A stretch of 64,000 nucleotides of DNA from PGYT01 sp963675055 (lineage in GTDB: Bacteria; Bacteroidota; Ignavibacteria; Ignavibacteriales; Melioribacteraceae). A program made the translations under genes and the position numbers. Below are positions 60,638 through 64,000 of the stretch, piece after piece. Location: positions 2,356,001 through 2,420,000 of the forward strand of contig CAXXJE010000002.1 in NCBI GenBank assembly GCA_963675055.2, in the 5' to 3' direction. Each line of letters opens with the position of its first letter. Within the stretch, counting starts at the first letter, position 1. The notes under the pieces are model-generated. The model was not told the DNA's origin. It was given only the letters and a program-made list of their open reading frames with translations, and searched no databases.

Positions 60638-63049
60638 ATGAAAAAATGGCTGAAAGTATTATTCGGAGTACTCATAACCCTGCTCGTATTCGCTGCCGGG
60701 GTATTCGTTCTATCGTATCATGCAATAATCAGTCCGATTCCGGATTATGATGGTGAACTCGATCTTGAAGGTGTAAATGGAACGGTAACAATTCAACGTG
60801 ACAGCTTCGCGGTTCCGTATATTACCGCAAGCAGCGAGTTAGATGCTGCTTTTGCGCTCGGTTTCATCCACAGCCGGGAACGAATGTTCCAAATGGATCT
60901 TATTCGAAGAGCCGGCGAAGGAAGACTCGCAGAAATACTCGGGAACAAAGTTCTTCCGTTCGATAAAATGTTCAGAACTATCGGGTTAATGAGAACGGTT
61001 GAAAAGTTTTATCCGCAAATGAATGAACGGACGAAAGAACTGTTGAGTTCATACGCGGAAGGAGTTAATGAATACTTGCGTTCAACGGATTCATATTCAG
61101 TTGAGTTTGATCTTCTCGGTTATGAACCGTACAAATGGAAACCGGTTCATTCCTTACTTGTTGCCAAACTAATGGCCTGGGAATTAAATATAAGCTGGTG
61201 GACCGATATCACCTTTAGTCATTTAGTTCAGAAATTCGGGGCGGCAAAAGCAGCGGAAATTCTTCCCGGATTTGATGAGAACGCGCCTACAATAATACCT
61301 GAAGGTCTTGCTGAGTCGGGAAGTGTATTAACGGACCTGGTTGCTACAGATAAACAGTTCAGAAAGTTCATCGGAATGCAGGGAACACATATCGGTTCAA
61401 ACAATTGGGTAGTCAATGGAAACAAGTCAGCGTCCGGTAAAGTGATGATAGCAAATGATCCTCATCTTGCTTTCTCCGTTCCGGGTAAATGGTTTGTTGC
61501 ATCTATTGATGCCGGCGACTGGCATGTTCAGGGATTTACTCTGCCCGGAGTTCCCGCGGTTGTTATCGGCAGGAACGAAAATATCTCCTGGGTGCTTACG
61601 AATGTTATGACCGATGACGCTGATTTTTATATCGAACAGTTCGATAGTACCCGCAATAAATACATGCTGGACGGTTCATGGCGTGCTCTGAATGTTATTA
61701 AAGATACCATCAAAGTTAAAGATTCCTCCAATGTTATAATGGAGATTAAATCGACACATCGCGGACCGGTAATATCCGGTATACATCCCTATAAAAAACT
61801 ATTTCCCGATTCAATCCAAAATATTGCTGATATAAGTATGCGCTGGACCGCACTTGAATTCAGTGATGAGTATTTCGGAATTTACAATATTAACAAGGCT
61901 GGGAATTGGAATGAGTTCAAGGATGCTGTCGAATACTTTACTGTGCCGGGTCAGAATTTTGTATACGGAGATGTAAACGGGAATATTGGATACATTTGTG
62001 CTGCCAGACTACCTGTCAGGCATACGAACAGTCCAACACTTATTTATGACGGCAGCGCAAGCATAAACGACTGGCAAGGGTTTGTCCCATATAGTGAAAT
62101 GCCGAAACTTTATAATCCTCCAGCCAATTACATAGCCTCGGCAAATAATAAAACGGTCAAAGATTTCAAGTATCATATATCAAATATCTGGGAGCCTTCC
62201 TCAAGAATTAACCGAATTACCGAAATGCTTCAAGGGAGCGAGTTGCTTGATGAAAATCATTTTCGTGATATCCAGATGGATTTTAAATCACCTTATGCGC
62301 GTAAGATTGTATCAAGACTATTAAAAGCCTTTGAAAACGCCAGTATCAATGAATCCAATCTCAATATATCTTTGAATTTGCTTAAGGACTGGGATTTGGT
62401 AATGGATAAATATGCTCAGGCACCGGCGATTTATCTTGTTTATTTTCAGCATCTGTTGAAGAATATATTCATGGATGAGATGGGTGAGAACCTTTTCAAA
62501 GAATACATATTTATTGCGAATGTACCTTATCGAATGATCGAGGAGATTTGCGACGGTAAATACGTCACCTGGATAGATGATGTTACTACCGAGCAGCGGG
62601 AAACACTTAATGAAATAATCCGGAAAAGTTTTATTGATGCATTGGATGAGCTTGAAACAATGTTCGGAACTGATCTTGCGGACTGGCAGTGGATGAATTT
62701 ACATACTATTACATTCAATCACATGTTTAGCGGTCAATGGAGTCTTCTTGATAAACTGGTTAATGTCGGGTCATATTCTATTAGCGGCGACGGAACAACA
62801 GTGTTTAACACTGAGTACTCATTTACCGATCCTTATAAAGTGAAGCTTGGGCCTTCAATGCGGTTTATCCATAATTTTTCGAATCCGGGATATTCAAAGT
62901 ATATATTACCTACAGGACAATCAGGGCATATACTTAGCGGACACTACAGCGATATGACAGATAAATGGCTTAATGGGGAATATAATTATTTGTACTTCAA
63001 TGAGGACTCGATAAGAAGTAATGTGGTATATACCCTGAAGTTAAAATAG
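60638..63049 (+). CDS. Penicillin acylase family protein
   Basis: With the ATG at 60638 the protein has 803 residues; a TTG 15 nt earlier gives a less natural signal. Residues 5-25 form a signal anchor (WLKVLFGVLITLLVFAAGVF). The alpha part is followed by the autocleavage site GTHIGSNNWVVNGNKSASGK near 255, where Ser becomes the N-terminal nucleophile. NDPHLAFSVPGKWF and VPAVVIGRNENISWVLTNVM follow. The family includes beta-lactam and acyl-homoserine-lactone acylases. The substrate here is unknown. Confidence 0.9.
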   Translation: MKKWLKVLFGVLITLLVFAAGVFVLSYHAIISPIPDYDGELDLEGVNGTVTIQRDSFAVPYITASSELDAAFALGFIHSRERMFQMDLIRRAGEGRLAEILGNKVLPFDKMFRTIGLMRTVEKFYPQMNERTKELLSSYAEGVNEYLRSTDSYSVEFDLLGYEPYKWKPVHSLLVAKLMAWELNISWWTDITFSHLVQKFGAAKAAEILPGFDENAPTIIPEGLAESGSVLTDLVATDKQFRKFIGMQGTHIGSNNWVVNGNKSASGKVMIANDPHLAFSVPGKWFVASIDAGDWHVQGFTLPGVPAVVIGRNENISWVLTNVMTDDADFYIEQFDSTRNKYMLDGSWRALNVIKDTIKVKDSSNVIMEIKSTHRGPVISGIHPYKKLFPDSIQNIADISMRWTALEFSDEYFGIYNINKAGNWNEFKDAVEYFTVPGQNFVYGDVNGNIGYICAARLPVRHTNSPTLIYDGSASINDWQGFVPYSEMPKLYNPPANYIASANNKTVKDFKYHISNIWEPSSRINRITEMLQGSELLDENHFRDIQMDFKSPYARKIVSRLLKAFENASINESNLNISLNLLKDWDLVMDKYAQAPAIYLVYFQHLLKNIFMDEMGENLFKEYIFIANVPYRMIEEICDGKYVTWIDDVTTEQRETLNEIIRKSFIDALDELETMFGTDLADWQWMNLHTITFNHMFSGQWSLLDKLVNVGSYSISGDGTTVFNTEYSFTDPYKVKLGPSMRFIHNFSNPGYSKYILPTGQSGHILSGHYSDMTDKWLNGEYNYLYFNEDSIRSNVVYTLKLK

Positions 63050-63076
63050 AAAAAGTTATTAAAAGAGTTTAGGTTA

Positions 63077-63111
63077 TTGTCGGAAGTTTTAGCAATTTAA
63101 TTGTAAATTTG
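63077..63111 (+). promoter_or_regulatory. Candidate promoter of metF
   Basis: TTGTCG (63077-63082) is followed after 21 bp by TAAATTTG (63104-63111), an exact TAnnTTTG. The start near 63118 leaves a short leader of 18 nt to the ATG at 63136. No SAM or B12 riboswitch is visible. Confidence 0.35.
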
Positions 63112-63135
63112 GTTTTCAAAAATAATCGGTACGAA

Positions 63136-64000
63136 ATGAAAGTAATTGAGCACATAAAGAAAGCAAATTCGACTCTTATCAGTTTCGAAATAATACCTCC
63201 TAAAAGAGGCGGTGATGTTAAACAGTTAATGGATGTACTGGAGGCGATAGTTAAATATAATCCGCCTTTTATTGATATAACCAGTCACGCTGCTGAAGTT
63301 GTTTATGAAGAGACTTGTAAAGGCGAATTTAAAATGAGAGTTAAACGAAAACGTCCCGGTACTCTTGGGATATGTGCTTTGATTCAAAATAAATACAACA
63401 TTGACGCGGTACCTCATGTGATTTGCCAGGGATTTACTCGTGAAGAGACCGAGGATTTTCTGATTGAACTTCATTACCTCGGCATTGACAATGTTCTTGC
63501 AATACGCGGCGACGACAGCGGATTCAGTAAACCTATAAAGTTCGGAAGAAGTACTAATCCATATGCTATTGATCTCATTAAACAAATCAGTGATATGAAC
63601 AAGGGTAAGTATCTTGAAGATTCCCTGCTTGATGCAGAACCAATGAATTTTTGTGTTGGTACAAGCGGCTATCCTGAGAAACATTTTGAGTCTCCGAATC
63701 TTGATACCGATATAAAATTTACTAAAGCTAAAATTGAGTCGGGCGCGGATTACATTGTAACACAAATGTTCTATGATAATGCCAAATATTTTAATTATGT
63801 AGACAGATGCAAAGAAGCTGGAATTGATGCGCCGATAATTCCCGGATTAAAGATTCTTACTTCAAAGAGTCACGTAAACAGTATACCTAAGAACTTTTAC
63901 ATCGATATTCCAAGTGAGCTCGCCGAGGAAGTGGACGCAGCAAAACCGGAACATGTAATAGATATTGGTATTGAATGGACGTTTAAGCAGGTTGAAGATC
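63136..64000 (+). CDS. metF: Methylenetetrahydrofolate reductase, N-terminal part
   Basis: The ATG at 63136 opens a frame that runs to the window edge: 288 codons are visible. The sequence begins MKVIEHIKKANSTLISFEII, then PPKRGGD; it has DNVLAIRGDDSG near 130, GTSGYPEKHFESP near 176, and IESGADYIVTQMFYDNAKYF near 197, all typical of the FAD-binding TIM barrel. MetF makes 5-methyl-THF for methionine synthesis and one-carbon flow. The protein normally has about 300-320 residues, so only a short C-terminal part is missing. Confidence 0.92.
   Translation, partial: MKVIEHIKKANSTLISFEIIPPKRGGDVKQLMDVLEAIVKYNPPFIDITSHAAEVVYEETCKGEFKMRVKRKRPGTLGICALIQNKYNIDAVPHVICQGFTREETEDFLIELHYLGIDNVLAIRGDDSGFSKPIKFGRSTNPYAIDLIKQISDMNKGKYLEDSLLDAEPMNFCVGTSGYPEKHFESPNLDTDIKFTKAKIESGADYIVTQMFYDNAKYFNYVDRCKEAGIDAPIIPGLKILTSKSHVNSIPKNFYIDIPSELAEEVDAAKPEHVIDIGIEWTFKQVED

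Noticed and set aside
63226..63765. Minus-strand frame of 179 residues inside metF
   Set aside because: The plus strand encodes clear MetF motifs over the same bases, so the minus frame is a shadow.

Overview
The window reads as ordinary chromosomal backbone of a Gram-negative bacterium of the Bacteroidota/Ignavibacteriota side of the tree, most likely an ignavibacterium. Signs of this are a type IX secretion C-terminal sorting domain with the NYPNPFNP motif (24980-26110), a complete MoxR-Bat operon, an Omp85 protein, Kdo and Lpt genes (an LPS outer membrane), a TonB-dependent receptor, a bacillithiol deacetylase, an omega subunit of the short type next to gmk, and promoters of the form TTG(A)-N16-19-TAnnTTTG. 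TTG and GTG starts are common. I saw no tRNA, rRNA, CRISPR array, insertion sequence, prophage or defence island.

Layout. 1-3284: a partial secreted protein, a sugar-nucleotide-type epimerase, a DUF4412-type secreted protein broken by a one-base frameshift, and a lipoprotein. 3285-7816: translation block rplM-rpsI, rpsB-tsf, pyrH-frr, each unit closed by a hairpin terminator. 8251-10512: malic enzyme fused to a phosphotransacetylase domain. 10646-15213: a YkuD-fold protein lacking the catalytic cysteine, an Omp85 barrel, yicC, gmk, rpoZ. 15261-24744: a PAS sensor kinase, DNA repair and replication (family-4 UDG, dnaB, nfo), anmK, gatB, bshB1, a beta-hydroxyacid dehydrogenase-like protein, a REP-like palindrome and a DUF302 protein. 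24980-26110: T9SS cargo. 26351-34657: moxR, DUF58, a membrane-anchored BatD-like protein, batA, batB, batC, batD, batE. 34730-37756: a small protein with three CP[YF]L motifs, an M48 protease, a VWA lipoprotein. 37781-40236: gatC, kdsB, a PLP enzyme, a stand-alone B12-binding subunit. 40233-46700 (minus strand): a TPR sensor kinase, a TonB receptor preceded by a His-rich membrane protein, a P1 peptidase, a VOC protein. 46861-54319: membrane acyltransferase-like protein, ruvB, then kdsA, an unknown gene, kdsD, lptC, lptA and lptB. 54360-59338 (minus strand): an acylating aldehyde dehydrogenase, and an operon of two LiaF-like proteins plus LytS/LytTR. 59557-64000: a TrkA-N potassium channel, a penicillin-acylase-family hydrolase, and metF running off the end.

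How the genes work together. Envelope biogenesis dominates: Kdo synthesis (kdsB, kdsA, kdsD), LPS transport (lptC-lptA-lptB), Omp85, Bat proteins, murein recycling (anmK) and envelope sensing (LiaF-like/LytS/LytTR). The most checkable new observations are a perfect 9-bp direct repeat with 21-bp period upstream of the LytTR operon, the Cys-to-Ser change in the YkuD protein, a microcompartment-type C-terminal tail on the aldehyde dehydrogenase outside any microcompartment locus, the His-rich/TonB pair, the CP[YF]L protein, and the unknown gene inside the Kdo/Lpt operon. I did not find a convincing wholly new multi-gene system.
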